Positions 35,375-45,686 of a DNA stretch of 64,000 nucleotides are shown here, piece after piece (the first letter of the stretch is position 1; each line of letters begins with the position of its first letter). This DNA comes from Culturomica massiliensis. Lineage in GTDB: Bacteria; Bacteroidota; Bacteroidia; Bacteroidales; Marinifilaceae. Made by a program: the position numbers and the translations under genes. The notes under the pieces were generated by a model. It made no database searches. It was not told the origin of the DNA and saw only the letters and a list, made by a program, of their open reading frames with translations. The DNA is taken from positions 3,563,052 through 3,627,051 of the forward strand of contig NZ_LT594621.1 of NCBI RefSeq assembly GCF_900091655.1, read 5' to 3'.

Positions 35375-38300
35375 ATGTCTAACTTAAAATTAAAATGTAT
35401 GAGAAAATTAATCGGACTATTTGTTTTCCTAATGTTTTTGGGAATACAATTTAGTATGGCTCAGGAAAAGCAAGTGACCGGTAAGGTTACGGATGCCACA
35501 GATGGTCTGCCGCTTCCTGGAGTTACAATTATGGTAAAAGGTTCTTCTATCGGGACAGCTACCGATATAGAAGGAAATTATTCATTAAAAGTTCCTCAGA
35601 ATGCAGTATTGGTATTTTCATTTGTAGGAATGAAGGATCAGGAGATTGCAGTTACAGGCAAGAATGTTATTAATGTTAAAATGGTTTCGAAAACAGAAGC
35701 TTTGGATGAAGTTATGGTGGTTGCTTATGGAACAGCAAAAAAAGAATCATTTACAGGTTCTGCCGCAGTTGTGGATAATAAAAAATTATCAAAGCGAACG
35801 GTAGCCAATATTTCTAAAGCTATTGATGGTCAGACAACAGGTGTCGTAGCTACTTCTGGAGGAGGACAACCGGGAGACGGCGCTTCAATCCGTATACGTG
35901 GATATGGTTCCATCAATGCATCCAGTAATCCTTTGTATGTAGTTGATGGAATTCCTTATGACGGAACACTTAGTGCTATCAACCCGAATGATATTGAATC
36001 TATGACGATTTTAAAAGATGCTTCCGCTGGAGCGTTGTATGGAGCTCGTGGAGCTAATGGTGTCGTAATCATTAATACCAAAAAAGGAAAAGCTGAAAAG
36101 ACGAATGTCAATCTGAAAGCCTCCTGGGGATGGTCATCCAGAGGAATTAAAAACTACAATCTTGTAAACCAAAAAGAATTTGTACAGTTAACCTATGAAG
36201 CTCTTCGAAATGATTATATTTTTAACAGTAATTATGACTGGGAAACGGCCAAGGTATTGGCAATGAATAGTTTGTCATCCACATTAGGAGGAGAGAGTTA
36301 TAACCCTTTTAAAAATTATACTTGGGAAACAATTATTGATCCCAGTACAGAGCAAATTCAGGATGATGCCAAAGCAGCTTGGGATGAAAGTTGGATGGAT
36401 CGGATTAACCGGAAAAATGCTTTACGACAGGAATACCAGTTTTCTATTTCCGGAGGTACAGAAAAAACACAGACATTGTTTTCATTGGGTTATTTAAATG
36501 AAGATGGTGTTTTGGAAACGACAAAGTTTGAACGTTACAATGCACGTTTAAATTTGGATAATCAACCCAAGTTTTGGCTAAAAGCCGGTTTAAATATAGC
36601 ATTTTCACATTCTAAGCAAAATTATTCTATGTATACCGGAAGTTCAAATTCCAATGTTTGGTATACAGCCCAATTTATGGCTCCAATCTATCCTGTATAT
36701 ATGAAAGACAGTAAAGGAAATGATCTTTTAGATGAAAATGGTAAAAAACAATTGGACTACGGAAAAAACCGTCCAAAACTAAGTAATTTTAATTCGATCG
36801 CTACATTGGAGGATGATAAATCGGATTTAAAAAACGATAACTTAAGTGCAAGAACATATCTTACTTTGGGATCAGATGACGAGAAAGCTGGAATACTAAA
36901 AGGATTAAAATTTACAATGAATTTCGGAGTAGATTATTTGAACCAAAATCAAATGAATTATTACAATATGTATCATGGAAATTTTTCTTCCAGTAAAGGC
37001 TTGTTATCTAAATATAATACCCGTACCCAAAGTTATACATTTAATCAATTGCTTACTTATAATCGTTCTTTTGCTGATCATAGTTTTGACGTGATGCTCG
37101 GACATGAATATTATGATTATAGATACAATTATTTGTATGGGAGTAAAACCGGATTAGTTGATGGAATTTTTGAATTGGCTCCCGCAACTACAGTTAATGG
37201 AACTAGTTCTTATCAGCAAGACTACAGGATTGAATCATGGTTAGCTCGTTTGAATTACAATTATAAAGAAAAATATTATTTATCAGGAAGTTTCCGTACA
37301 GATGGTTCTTCTAGATTCCATCAGGATAATCGTTGGGGTAATTTTTGGTCAGTTGGAGCTAATTGGAGAGTTTCTCAAGAAGACTTTTTACACAACACAG
37401 ATTGGTTAGATAATTTAGCCTTAAAAGTAAGTTATGGCGTACAAGGGAATGATGACTTACTTGATTCTCAGGGATATTCCATCTATTATGCTTGGCAAAG
37501 TTTTTATGATTTAACGTGGCCAAATGCAAATAATGCAGGAGGAGCTATTTCTTCATTGGAAAACAAGGATATTACCTGGGAAAAAAATAAAAACCTAAAT
37601 ATTGGTTTAGATTCCCGCTTTTTTAATGGACGTCTTGAATTTGCGATGGAATATTATAACAAAAAAACTACTGATATGTTATTATCATTTCCGATGGCTC
37701 TTTCTACAGGATTTGGTGGATATTCTGCCAATGTAGGAGAAATGGTAAATCAGGGATTCGAATTTACACTAGGGGGAACAATTATTGACAAGACTGATTT
37801 CAGATGGAAGACAACTTTAATGGTATCTACTGTAAAAAATGAAGTAAAAAAATTAACGGATAGTTCGGACGAAATGATTAATGGAATATACAGCATTAAA
37901 GTGGGTAAAGCAATAAACACATTCTATATAGCTAAATCGGCAGGAGTAGACCCTGCTACAGGAGCACAACTTTACTGGGCTTATGAAGCTATGGATGCGA
38001 ATGGTCATGCCAGCGGTGAATACATTACTAGTGATTATTCTGTAGCGGCCAATTGTAAATATTATTTAGGAAATCGCATTCCTGATCTTTTCGGTAGTAT
38101 TAATATGGAATTCAATTTTTTGAAAAATTTTGATGTATCTGTATTGTCAACCTATTCTGTGGGAGGAAAAGTGTATGATGGCTTGTATCAGGGAAGTATG
38201 AATATTCAGTATGCCGGTGATACGTGGAACAAGCATTCTATGAGACGCTGGAGCAAACCAGGAGACATAACAGATGTCCCACGTGTTGGTCTTAACCCGA

Positions 38301-38557
38301 AAAACACACCAACTGACCGATTTTTGGTGGATGCATCTTATTTTGCCATAAAAAATATCACTGTCGGTTATACATTACCAAACCGGATTCTCAATAGAGC
38401 TGGTATTGAATCCTTAAGAGTTTTTTGTACTTTGGATAACCTTGCTTTATTTACTCATTTAGATGGTATGGACCCACAATACAATTTTTCAGGAGGAACA
38501 GATTACAAATATGCTCCGAATAAAACAATTTCTGTTGGTGTAGATATAAATTTTTAA
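35375..38557 (+). CDS. SusC/RagA-family TonB-dependent transporter, cassette C
   Basis: The 1060-residue transporter begins with the universal MSNLKLKCMRKLIGLF block, after which the signal peptide diverges (LGIQFSMAQ). A CarboxypepD_reg-like domain, plug (VVDGIPYDGTLSAINP, ILKDASAGALYGARGANGVVIINTKKGK) and barrel ending GVDINF follow. The segment FVGMKDQEIAVTGKNVINV in the regulatory domain is close to cassettes A and E, so this domain is a mosaic. The 95-bp leader is almost the same as in cassette B. Confidence 0.94.
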   Translation: MSNLKLKCMRKLIGLFVFLMFLGIQFSMAQEKQVTGKVTDATDGLPLPGVTIMVKGSSIGTATDIEGNYSLKVPQNAVLVFSFVGMKDQEIAVTGKNVINVKMVSKTEALDEVMVVAYGTAKKESFTGSAAVVDNKKLSKRTVANISKAIDGQTTGVVATSGGGQPGDGASIRIRGYGSINASSNPLYVVDGIPYDGTLSAINPNDIESMTILKDASAGALYGARGANGVVIINTKKGKAEKTNVNLKASWGWSSRGIKNYNLVNQKEFVQLTYEALRNDYIFNSNYDWETAKVLAMNSLSSTLGGESYNPFKNYTWETIIDPSTEQIQDDAKAAWDESWMDRINRKNALRQEYQFSISGGTEKTQTLFSLGYLNEDGVLETTKFERYNARLNLDNQPKFWLKAGLNIAFSHSKQNYSMYTGSSNSNVWYTAQFMAPIYPVYMKDSKGNDLLDENGKKQLDYGKNRPKLSNFNSIATLEDDKSDLKNDNLSARTYLTLGSDDEKAGILKGLKFTMNFGVDYLNQNQMNYYNMYHGNFSSSKGLLSKYNTRTQSYTFNQLLTYNRSFADHSFDVMLGHEYYDYRYNYLYGSKTGLVDGIFELAPATTVNGTSSYQQDYRIESWLARLNYNYKEKYYLSGSFRTDGSSRFHQDNRWGNFWSVGANWRVSQEDFLHNTDWLDNLALKVSYGVQGNDDLLDSQGYSIYYAWQSFYDLTWPNANNAGGAISSLENKDITWEKNKNLNIGLDSRFFNGRLEFAMEYYNKKTTDMLLSFPMALSTGFGGYSANVGEMVNQGFEFTLGGTIIDKTDFRWKTTLMVSTVKNEVKKLTDSSDEMINGIYSIKVGKAINTFYIAKSAGVDPATGAQLYWAYEAMDANGHASGEYITSDYSVAANCKYYLGNRIPDLFGSINMEFNFLKNFDVSVLSTYSVGGKVYDGLYQGSMNIQYAGDTWNKHSMRRWSKPGDITDVPRVGLNPKNTPTDRFLVDASYFAIKNITVGYTLPNRILNRAGIESLRVFCTLDNLALFTHLDGMDPQYNFSGGTDYKYAPNKTISVGVDINF

Positions 38558-38569
38558 ATAAAGAATTAT

Positions 38570-40147
38570 ATGAAAAAATATTTTATATATATACTTGCTG
38601 CCATAATCTTATCTAATTTTATGCTAGCTTGTAGTGATGAAAGTTTGAACACACTTCCAACCGATTCTGTCTCCGGCGAAGGGATGTTCAGTAATGCAAC
38701 TGCTGCTTTAGTTCCGCTCAATGGAATTTATCGTATGATGTATACTCAGGGATGGTCAACAACAGGTAATACACAACAATGCGACGGTTTAACAGCCTGG
38801 AACCTAATGGGGGATGTAATGGGGGAAGACATGGTAATGAAAGCTGCTGGAAGTGGATGGTATTGGTATGATTGTATTTACAATGTGAAATCTAATTATA
38901 CATCCAGCAGATGGCGTTCTTATGACACATGGAACGGCTATTATAAATTAATAGCAAACGCTAATTACATCATTGCTGCTCAAAATACGATGGCAGGCAA
39001 CACTTCAGATGTTAATTATGTCGTAGGACAGGCGTATGCGATCAGAGCATATGCCTACCACTATCTAGCTATGACATTTGCTCGTACGTATATAGGACAT
39101 GAGAATGAACCAGGCGTACCCTTGTATACAGAACCTACCTCTGCAGGAACTCCAGGAAAAGCGAGGGCGAGCTTAAGTGAAGTTTATAAACAAGTTCGTG
39201 CGGATATAGATACTGCTGTTAATTTACTGGAAAATGCACCTACACAGAAAGATAAAACTCATATTGATTACTATGTTGCCAACGGTATTAAAGCCCGGAT
39301 TTGCCTGACAACCAATGAATGGTCTGAAGCGGCAAAAGCTGCTCGCATTGCTCGTTCCAATTATACTCCGGGGACAGGGAAAGAACTTACCGGAGGCCTT
39401 AATAGTGTCAACTTGGGAAATGTTATGTGGGGAGCCACAATCATTACTGATCAGACGCCAGGTTGGGGACCGTTTTTATTTCACATGGATGCTTTTTCTA
39501 AATACAATATAGACGGTACTCAGGTTTATGCTTTTAAGGCCCCTAAATGCATAAATGTAAACTTATACAAGAAAATGGGAGAAAATGATGTACGTAGAGC
39601 CTGGTGGGAGCCTAATAATAATACTATAAAAGACGACGCTGGCAATGTTCTTTCAAATTACATTCAAGTAAAATTTAGATTTTCAGATCCTATTACAGAT
39701 TTGGGTGACAAAATATGGATGCGTATGGAAGAAATGTATTTGACAGAAGCGGAAGCTGAATGCAGGATGAATAATGACGCTAAAGCTCAATCAATACTTC
39801 GGGAATTTATGTCGTATCGAGATCCTAATTATCAGACATCCAAGACTGGTAAAACTTTAGGGGCACTAACTTCTGACGAAACCGGCTCTTTACTTGAAGA
39901 AATTTTGATACAACGCCGTATCGAATTGTGGGGTGAATATGGACGTATTTATGATATTAAGCGTTTGAAACAAGGATTTACTCGGACACAAGACATGGGA
40001 TGGCCTATCCCAGCCTTGTTGAATGGTACAAATACTCAAAATCCCGAAACATATGCTTGGGTGTTAACTATCCCACAGGCTGAATTTGACGGAAATGTAA
40101 ATATGGATGCATCAAAAGATCAAAATCCAGTAGGAGATGGTATTTAA
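38570..40147 (+). CDS. SusD/RagB-family lipoprotein, cassette C
   Basis: The 525-residue lipoprotein has lipobox MLAC and mature start SDESLNTLPTDSVSGEGMF. Late SusD motifs RMEEMYLTEAEAECR and IQRRIELWGEYGRIYDIKRLKQG are intact. It follows susC by 12 bp and precedes the lipoprotein gene by 14 bp, so the three are one operon. Confidence 0.93.
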   Translation: MKKYFIYILAAIILSNFMLACSDESLNTLPTDSVSGEGMFSNATAALVPLNGIYRMMYTQGWSTTGNTQQCDGLTAWNLMGDVMGEDMVMKAAGSGWYWYDCIYNVKSNYTSSRWRSYDTWNGYYKLIANANYIIAAQNTMAGNTSDVNYVVGQAYAIRAYAYHYLAMTFARTYIGHENEPGVPLYTEPTSAGTPGKARASLSEVYKQVRADIDTAVNLLENAPTQKDKTHIDYYVANGIKARICLTTNEWSEAAKAARIARSNYTPGTGKELTGGLNSVNLGNVMWGATIITDQTPGWGPFLFHMDAFSKYNIDGTQVYAFKAPKCINVNLYKKMGENDVRRAWWEPNNNTIKDDAGNVLSNYIQVKFRFSDPITDLGDKIWMRMEEMYLTEAEAECRMNNDAKAQSILREFMSYRDPNYQTSKTGKTLGALTSDETGSLLEEILIQRRIELWGEYGRIYDIKRLKQGFTRTQDMGWPIPALLNGTNTQNPETYAWVLTIPQAEFDGNVNMDASKDQNPVGDGI

Positions 40148-40161
40148 TAACTACATAATTC

Positions 40162-40917
40162 ATGAGAATAATGAAAAAAATAATATATGGTAGTTTTATC
40201 GGTATATTTATTTGCCTGCTTACGGCCTGTGATACCGATAATAAAGGGACTGTTTATAGTCCTGTAACCGAAGAGGTCGGTTTTTTAACCAAAAACGTGA
40301 AACGGGAACTAACTGCTGATCAGAACAGTTTCGAAATACTTGTAACCCGTTCGGGTAAGAAAGGAGAATTAACAATGCCTTTTACAGTGACAGATCCTAG
40401 TGGTTTACTGGTTATTTCAGAAACAGTGACATTCAAGGACGGAGAAGCTTCTGCTAAAATTCAAATTTCAAATATACAGAAATTACAGATCGGACCGGAA
40501 TATACTGTGACTTTAGCTTTAGAGGCAGAAAATATTACTGTAGGAGGGTTTAAAGAAACCAATATTGTATTGAATCGGACCTATACTTTCGAGTCAATCG
40601 GTATTGGGAAATTTACGAGTGAATTCTTCGGAGAAAGCTGGAATCAGGAAGTACAAAAAGCTAAAGAAGCAAATGTGTACAAATTACCTGACTGTTATGT
40701 TGAAGGTTATAGTATTATATTCAATTTAGATGATGCCGGTAATGTAGTTGAATTCAAAACCCAACAGACCGGTTACGAACATGCGGATTATGGTATGGTT
40801 TCTGCTACATTAGCCTCTTGGAAACGTGAAGGTAAAATGATTACTTTCGGCTTGGAATTTACCGTAAGCATTGGTACTTTTGGAGTTATGAATGAGATTT
40901 TGGAGATGCCAAATTAA
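40162..40917 (+). CDS. Calx-beta-like surface lipoprotein, cassette C
   Basis: The 251-residue predicted lipoprotein has lipobox LLTAC (an ATG at 40171 is the alternative start). The N-terminal half (about 35-130) has an Ig-like layout with ELTADQNSFEILVTRSG and VTFKDGEASAKIQI; the C-terminal half is another beta-rich domain. It is the counterpart of the lipoproteins in A, D and E by position and plan but is distant in sequence. It is the last intact gene of cassette C. Confidence 0.75.
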   Translation: MRIMKKIIYGSFIGIFICLLTACDTDNKGTVYSPVTEEVGFLTKNVKRELTADQNSFEILVTRSGKKGELTMPFTVTDPSGLLVISETVTFKDGEASAKIQISNIQKLQIGPEYTVTLALEAENITVGGFKETNIVLNRTYTFESIGIGKFTSEFFGESWNQEVQKAKEANVYKLPDCYVEGYSIIFNLDDAGNVVEFKTQQTGYEHADYGMVSATLASWKREGKMITFGLEFTVSIGTFGVMNEILEMPN

Positions 40918-41045
40918 GACTTAGATTAACACTTAAAAGATAGTCTATTCCGATCGTTTTTACAACCAGAGGGAGCTCAAAAAGTAAAAATCCTCCCCAT
41001 GTAGAATCGGATATTTGACTTCAGTCTCCGATAAGAGATACAAAT

Positions 41046-41090
41046 AAATTGAGGGTACCAAATATTTTTTGGATACCCTCAATTTTCTAT
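41046..41090 (+). terminator. Terminator after the lipoprotein gene of cassette C
   Basis: A 12-bp perfect stem (41046-41057 with 41074-41085) is followed by a T-rich stretch. It matches in position the hairpins that precede the small gene in the other cassettes. Confidence 0.78.
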
Positions 41091-41106
41091 TATGCAGAAT
41101 TAAATT

Positions 41107-41176
41107 TCACCTACTGGCAAGTAGTGATTCCCCGGTGAAGGGAACGTTCTGTCTCTCTGCCGGATGGAGCTTTTAA
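41107..41176 (+). pseudogene. 3' scar of a PorV-family gene, cassette C
   Basis: About 70 bp match the last 23 codons of the PorV gene at 51560-52501, including the stop, and the homology runs on through the downstream terminator to the next palindrome. The small gene, protease and most of PorV are absent. This is a deletion scar: cassette C once carried the same distal genes as D. Confidence 0.85.
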
Positions 41177-41200
41177 ACAAACAATCATAATGTGACTGGA

Positions 41201-41231
41201 AGTCGGTTCAGAAATGGACCGGCTTTTTTAT
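41201..41231 (+). terminator. PorV-type terminator retained in cassette C
   Basis: The stem AGTCGGT/ACCGGCT (one G-U pair) with a T-run is the same as the one at 52526-52555 after the intact PorV gene. Confidence 0.75.
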
Positions 41232-41308
41232 TTCTTTATACTTCCTTTCAAAACGAATTCTTTTTTACCCTATTTTTTCGCTGCAAAACAGATGAGATGT
41301 TTTTTAAT

Positions 41309-41408
41309 ATTATGTAACCATCTTCGCCGTATCCGATAGTACCTTTTTCTCTCCTTCTCATACCTACCCCATTCTTTCGCTTCCCTTGACATACCACGCT
41401 TACTAAGC
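41309..41408 (+). repeat. 100-bp inter-cassette block, copy 2 (before D)
   Basis: This is the same block as 35180-35279 and 52633-52732. Here the similarity to the region before cassette E continues upstream to the PorV scar, about 300 bp in all. Confidence 0.85.
41398..41408 (+). promoter_or_regulatory. Palindrome upstream of susC D, separated by an IS
   Basis: The core GCTTACTAAGC is now about 1.26 kb from the susC D start because of the IS at 41461-42603. Without the element the gap would be about 113 bp. Confidence 0.7.
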
Positions 41409-41460
41409 GAGTGCGTAATTCAAAAAAGGAGAAAAATATTTCGACTTTAACTTGGCTGAA

Positions 41461-42603
41461 TTCAACTTGCAAATGCAACAGAATTCTGATTAATAATTTG
41501 TTTAAATTTTTCGTTTGGCGTGAGGTATCCAAGTCTTTTACGAGGTCGATTATTGAGTTTATTTTCAATCCACTTAATCTGTTTGTTGGTTACTTCACTA
41601 AAGTCCTTACCCTTTGGGATATACTGCCTGATAAGCCCGTTGGTGTTTTCATTGGCACCACGTTCCCATGAGTGGTATGGTTTGCAAAAATAGAATTTTA
41701 TTTCCAATTTTTGCGCAATTTCCTCGTGCTTTGCAAACTCCTTTCCATTGTCAGCCGTAATTGTGTGTATTAAGTTTTTCACTTTCCGCAGTGCCCATAC
41801 TGCAATCTTAGCTACCGGGATGGCTTCTTTTCCCGACAACTTGCGTATCCAGACCCTGCTTGTTGCTCTGTCGTTAATGGTAAGAATGGCACCTTTGTGG
41901 TTCTTACCAATAATTGTATCTATCTCTAAATCACCAAATCTCTCCTTCAGTTCCACTATCTCGGGACGCTCATCAATATCCACCCTGCCTGGGATAAATC
42001 CTCGCCCTGCATTTTTAGAACCACGTTTGGCATACCTGCGACCTTGTCTGCGAAGATATTTGTGCAGTTTGCCACCCCGCCGCTTATCCTCCCAAATCCA
42101 GCGATATATCGTTTCGTGAGATACCATCGCAATTCCCTCCAAGCGGCTCCTGCCGACAATCTGCTCCGGGCTGAATCCTTTCTTCAACAGCTTTATTATC
42201 CGTTTTCTCATTGCCGGTGTAAGCACTTCCTTGCGATGTTTTTGCTGCTTGCGCCTGTCTGCTTTTCGCTGGGCAAGCTCCATGCTATAGCTACCACTTC
42301 GGGCGTCGCAATTGCGCTTTATCTCCCTGTAAACAGTGCTTTTATCTACTCCGATAGCTTCCGCTATTGCTTTTTTGCTCATCGGTATTTGCAACATCAT
42401 AGAAATTGCATACCTTTGTTCCTCGGTTATATGTTTGCTCATCTGCAACTTTTTTTTCTTTGGACGGACAATTAAAGCAAAGATAGCAAACTTTATCCAT
42501 TCAGAGTGAGAGAAAGGGGGACATTGTCTCTCTTTCCTCTCTGAAAAATAAATGTTTTTATTGCTTATTATCCGCACCCAAAAAGTTGCATTTATAAGTT
42601 GAA
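41461..42603 (-). mobile_element. IS30-family insertion sequence
   Basis: The 1,143-bp element has imperfect inverted ends TTCAACTTGCAAATGCAAC (41461-41479) and the complement of GTTGCATTTATAAGTTGAA (42585-42603), differing at two positions. It carries one transposase gene in the opposite direction to cassette D. I could not define a target duplication. It splits the susC D leader: sequence on both sides resembles the uninterrupted leader of cassette E. Confidence 0.9.
41462..42442 (-). CDS. IS30-family transposase
   Basis: The protein has 326 residues from MSKHITEEQRYAISMM; an ORF extension of 45 codons upstream is less likely to be used. The N-terminal HTH (KKAIAEAIGVDKSTVYREIKRN) and a DDE integrase core (IDTIIGKN, ITADNGKEF, HSWERGANENTNGLIRQY) are intact, so it may be active. 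It resembles IS4351-type elements of Bacteroides. The stop codon overlaps the left inverted repeat. Confidence 0.93.
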   Translation of the reverse strand: MSKHITEEQRYAISMMLQIPMSKKAIAEAIGVDKSTVYREIKRNCDARSGSYSMELAQRKADRRKQQKHRKEVLTPAMRKRIIKLLKKGFSPEQIVGRSRLEGIAMVSHETIYRWIWEDKRRGGKLHKYLRRQGRRYAKRGSKNAGRGFIPGRVDIDERPEIVELKERFGDLEIDTIIGKNHKGAILTINDRATSRVWIRKLSGKEAIPVAKIAVWALRKVKNLIHTITADNGKEFAKHEEIAQKLEIKFYFCKPYHSWERGANENTNGLIRQYIPKGKDFSEVTNKQIKWIENKLNNRPRKRLGYLTPNEKFKQIINQNSVAFAS

Positions 42604-42664
42604 CTCAAGTTGAATTTAATAAGGGGAAACAGAATTTAACAACTGGATCAAAAACAGCCTAGAT

Positions 42665-45600
42665 ATGTCTAACTTAAAATTAAAATGTATGAGAAAATTA
42701 ATTGGACTATTTGTTTTCCTGACTTTTGTCGGAATGCAGATATGTTTTGCTCAAACGCGGGAGATAACCGGTACGGTTATTGACAAAAGTGACAAGATGC
42801 CTCTCCCGGGAGTATCCGTCACTTTAAAAAGTAATCCATCCCAGGGAACAGCAACAGATGTAAACGGGAAATTTACATTAAAAGTAAACGACGGAGACGT
42901 TTTAGTATTTTCTTTTATCGGTATGAAATCGCAGGAAATTGCGGTTGCAGGAAAAACGAACCTTACTGTGGAAATGGAACCTGATGCAGAAATGTTGGAT
43001 GAGGTCGTTGTCGAAGGTATGTACGGTACTCAAAAATTGGGTTCAATTACAGGTAGTGTCGCAACGGTGAAAGAGGAAAAGTTGAGAGACCGCCCTGTTG
43101 CTAATGTCGCTGATGCTTTACAGGGACAAGTTGCCGGTTTGCAGGTATATACTGCTTCCGGTGAGCCGAGTGCCAGTTTTTCAATGCGTTTGCGTGGTGT
43201 AAACTCCATGAATGCAAGTAATACTCCGTTGTTAATTGTAGACGGAACACCGGTAACAGCTTCTGCTTTCCGGGCCATCAACAGCAACGATATTGAAAAC
43301 GTAGTATTACTGAAGGATGCTTCTTCAACAGCTATCTATGGTTCCCGTGCAGCCAACGGTGTATTGGTGATTTCTACAAAACGTGGTAAAATGGGCGAGA
43401 AACCGAAGATGCAGGTTCGTGCTCAATATGGTTGGTCACAAATGGCTATGGATAATTTAGATATGATGAATGCTCAGGAATATCTGAAATTCCGTGAAAT
43501 GGTAGACCCGACTTTAATTACCAATTCAACTTTTCAGGAACATAAGGCTTGGGCAACCAAATACAATGTAGATACAGACTGGAAAGATTATCTTTTTAAA
43601 AGTAGTTCTCCTACTTATCAATTGGATGGTTCTGTAACGGGAGCTTCAGAAAAAAGTAACTATTATTTCTCAGCCGGTTATTTCAGTCAGGACGGTATCG
43701 TTCATCACTCGGACTACAAACGTATGACTTTACGTTCCAATGTAGATACTAAAATAGCCGATTGGTTAAAAGTAGGCGTTAATTTAGGTTTGTCTCATGA
43801 AAAATACCGGACGACTTTCTCTACGACAAATGGTTGGTACAATCCGGTTAACTTCGCAAGATGGGCCGATCCTTCTTATTCTCCCTATACCTATACTATT
43901 GATAACAATGGTAAAATTCATTGGGGAAAACCGTGGACGATAAATAATGAAATGGGAGGTTTGATAAACTGTTCCCGTGTTATGGAAATGCAACCACAAG
44001 TACAGAAAACAACCCGAATCATGGGTAATACCTTTATTCAGTTGACTCCGCTTAAAGGCTTAACTGTCCGGGCTCAACAATCGGCAGATGCTTATGACTA
44101 CCGTTCAACATTGAAGGCTTATCCGGACCCTCTGAATGAAATGAATAAAAATGTCGGTAATGTAAGAGAAGCTTTCCAACGCTTTTACTCATTTACTTTT
44201 ACCAATACAGCCGAATATAAATTCGATATACAGAACGATCATCACCTTAGCTTCTTAATCGGACAAGAATCTATCATTCAAAAAGATGAGGCATTTAATG
44301 CCCGTACTCAGGGACATTCCGACAGCCGCTTGATGTTGCTTTCTGCCAGCCAGACTCCATATGCAACAGATCCTTTCGGTTCTTCATTAACAGAGACCGT
44401 ATTCAACTCTTACTTTGCAAGATTCAACTACGACTTTATGAACAAATACTACTTTGATGCTTCTGTCCGCCGGGACGGTTCTTCTCTTTTCCCGAAAGAT
44501 GAACGTTGGGGTACATTCTATTCAGTGGGAGCCATGTGGAATATGAAGAAAGAAGCGTTCCTGGAGAATGTCGATCTGATTGATGATTTACGTTTGAAAG
44601 TAAGTTACGGTTCTACAGGTAACTCTGGAATCAGCGATTATGTATATATCGGTTCAATTGGAAACGGACAATATAACAATGAAGCGAGCTGGACAATCAG
44701 CGGAGTACAGAACGACGGTTTGACCTGGGAAACTGTGAAATCGTGGAATGTGGGTGTTTCCGGCCGTTTAATGAATGCTTTAAACCTGGATATTGAATTT
44801 TACAAAAAGACGACGACAGATATGTTGATGAGCGTACCTTTCTCTTATACGACAGGACACTCTTCTGCTAATGGTAACGTTGGTAAGATGACGAATACCG
44901 GTATTGACGTATCTGTAAATTACGATATTTTCAGTAAAGGTGATTTCTATTGGAATGTTAGTGCTAACTTCAACTACAATAAGAATGAGATTGTAAAATT
45001 GTATGAAGGTTTTGAGAATTTCGTACAAGCCGGTACCGGAATTAAATATGCAGAAGGACATGCTTTCGGTGAATTTTTCTATGCAAAATATGCCGGTGTA
45101 AATCCTGCTAACGGTAAACAGTTGTGGTATACTCCGGAAGGTGGTGTTACTGAAAACTACTCTGATGATCTGAAGCAATTTATGGGAAAAACCCGTTTTG
45201 CTCCTTGGGCCGGAGGTTTTGCAACAACAGTGGCCTGGAAAGGCATTTCTCTGAGTGCAGACTTTACATGGGTAGCTCAAAAATACATGTTGAACAACGA
45301 CCGTTTCTTTGTTGAAAATTCAACGTTTGCAGCCGATCAAAATCAAGCGAAAAAGATGTTGAACATGTGGACAACTCCGGGACAGATTACGGATATTCCA
45401 AAAGCAGGAGAAGCTCCGCAATTCGATTCCCGTTTTGTGGAAAACGCCTCTTTCGTTCGTTTGAAAAACGTAACATTGTCTTATACATTCCCCAGACAAT
45501 TATTGAAGAAAACCGGATTTATGGAAGGAGCCCGAATCTATGCTATCGGACGTAACTTGTTGACATTTACGGATTATTCAGGATATGACCCGGAAATTGA

Positions 45601-45670
45601 CTCTAACTTGTCCATGGGTAAATATCCGAATACCAGACAGTATGAAATCGGTGTAGAGTTGAACTTCTAA
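42665..45670 (+). CDS. SusC/RagA-family TonB-dependent transporter, cassette D
   Basis: The 1001-residue transporter has the universal start block and the same signal peptide as A and B (FVGMQICFAQ). The CarboxypepD_reg-like domain, plug (IVDGTPVTASAFRAINSN, LLKDASSTAIYGSRAANGVLVISTKRGK) and barrel ending GVELNF are intact. A small oddity is EGMYGTQKLG where most SusC proteins read GYGT. Its promoter region is split by the IS30 element, so expression may now depend on a promoter in the IS or be lost. Confidence 0.94.
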   Translation: MSNLKLKCMRKLIGLFVFLTFVGMQICFAQTREITGTVIDKSDKMPLPGVSVTLKSNPSQGTATDVNGKFTLKVNDGDVLVFSFIGMKSQEIAVAGKTNLTVEMEPDAEMLDEVVVEGMYGTQKLGSITGSVATVKEEKLRDRPVANVADALQGQVAGLQVYTASGEPSASFSMRLRGVNSMNASNTPLLIVDGTPVTASAFRAINSNDIENVVLLKDASSTAIYGSRAANGVLVISTKRGKMGEKPKMQVRAQYGWSQMAMDNLDMMNAQEYLKFREMVDPTLITNSTFQEHKAWATKYNVDTDWKDYLFKSSSPTYQLDGSVTGASEKSNYYFSAGYFSQDGIVHHSDYKRMTLRSNVDTKIADWLKVGVNLGLSHEKYRTTFSTTNGWYNPVNFARWADPSYSPYTYTIDNNGKIHWGKPWTINNEMGGLINCSRVMEMQPQVQKTTRIMGNTFIQLTPLKGLTVRAQQSADAYDYRSTLKAYPDPLNEMNKNVGNVREAFQRFYSFTFTNTAEYKFDIQNDHHLSFLIGQESIIQKDEAFNARTQGHSDSRLMLLSASQTPYATDPFGSSLTETVFNSYFARFNYDFMNKYYFDASVRRDGSSLFPKDERWGTFYSVGAMWNMKKEAFLENVDLIDDLRLKVSYGSTGNSGISDYVYIGSIGNGQYNNEASWTISGVQNDGLTWETVKSWNVGVSGRLMNALNLDIEFYKKTTTDMLMSVPFSYTTGHSSANGNVGKMTNTGIDVSVNYDIFSKGDFYWNVSANFNYNKNEIVKLYEGFENFVQAGTGIKYAEGHAFGEFFYAKYAGVNPANGKQLWYTPEGGVTENYSDDLKQFMGKTRFAPWAGGFATTVAWKGISLSADFTWVAQKYMLNNDRFFVENSTFAADQNQAKKMLNMWTTPGQITDIPKAGEAPQFDSRFVENASFVRLKNVTLSYTFPRQLLKKTGFMEGARIYAIGRNLLTFTDYSGYDPEIDSNLSMGKYPNTRQYEIGVELNF

Positions 45671-45686
45671 TTTTAAATTTAATCAG

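Noticed and set aside
42443..42577. N-terminal 45-codon extension of the IS30 transposase
   Set aside because: IS30-type transposases normally begin close to the HTH; the extension lies in the terminal non-coding part of the IS and has no family features.
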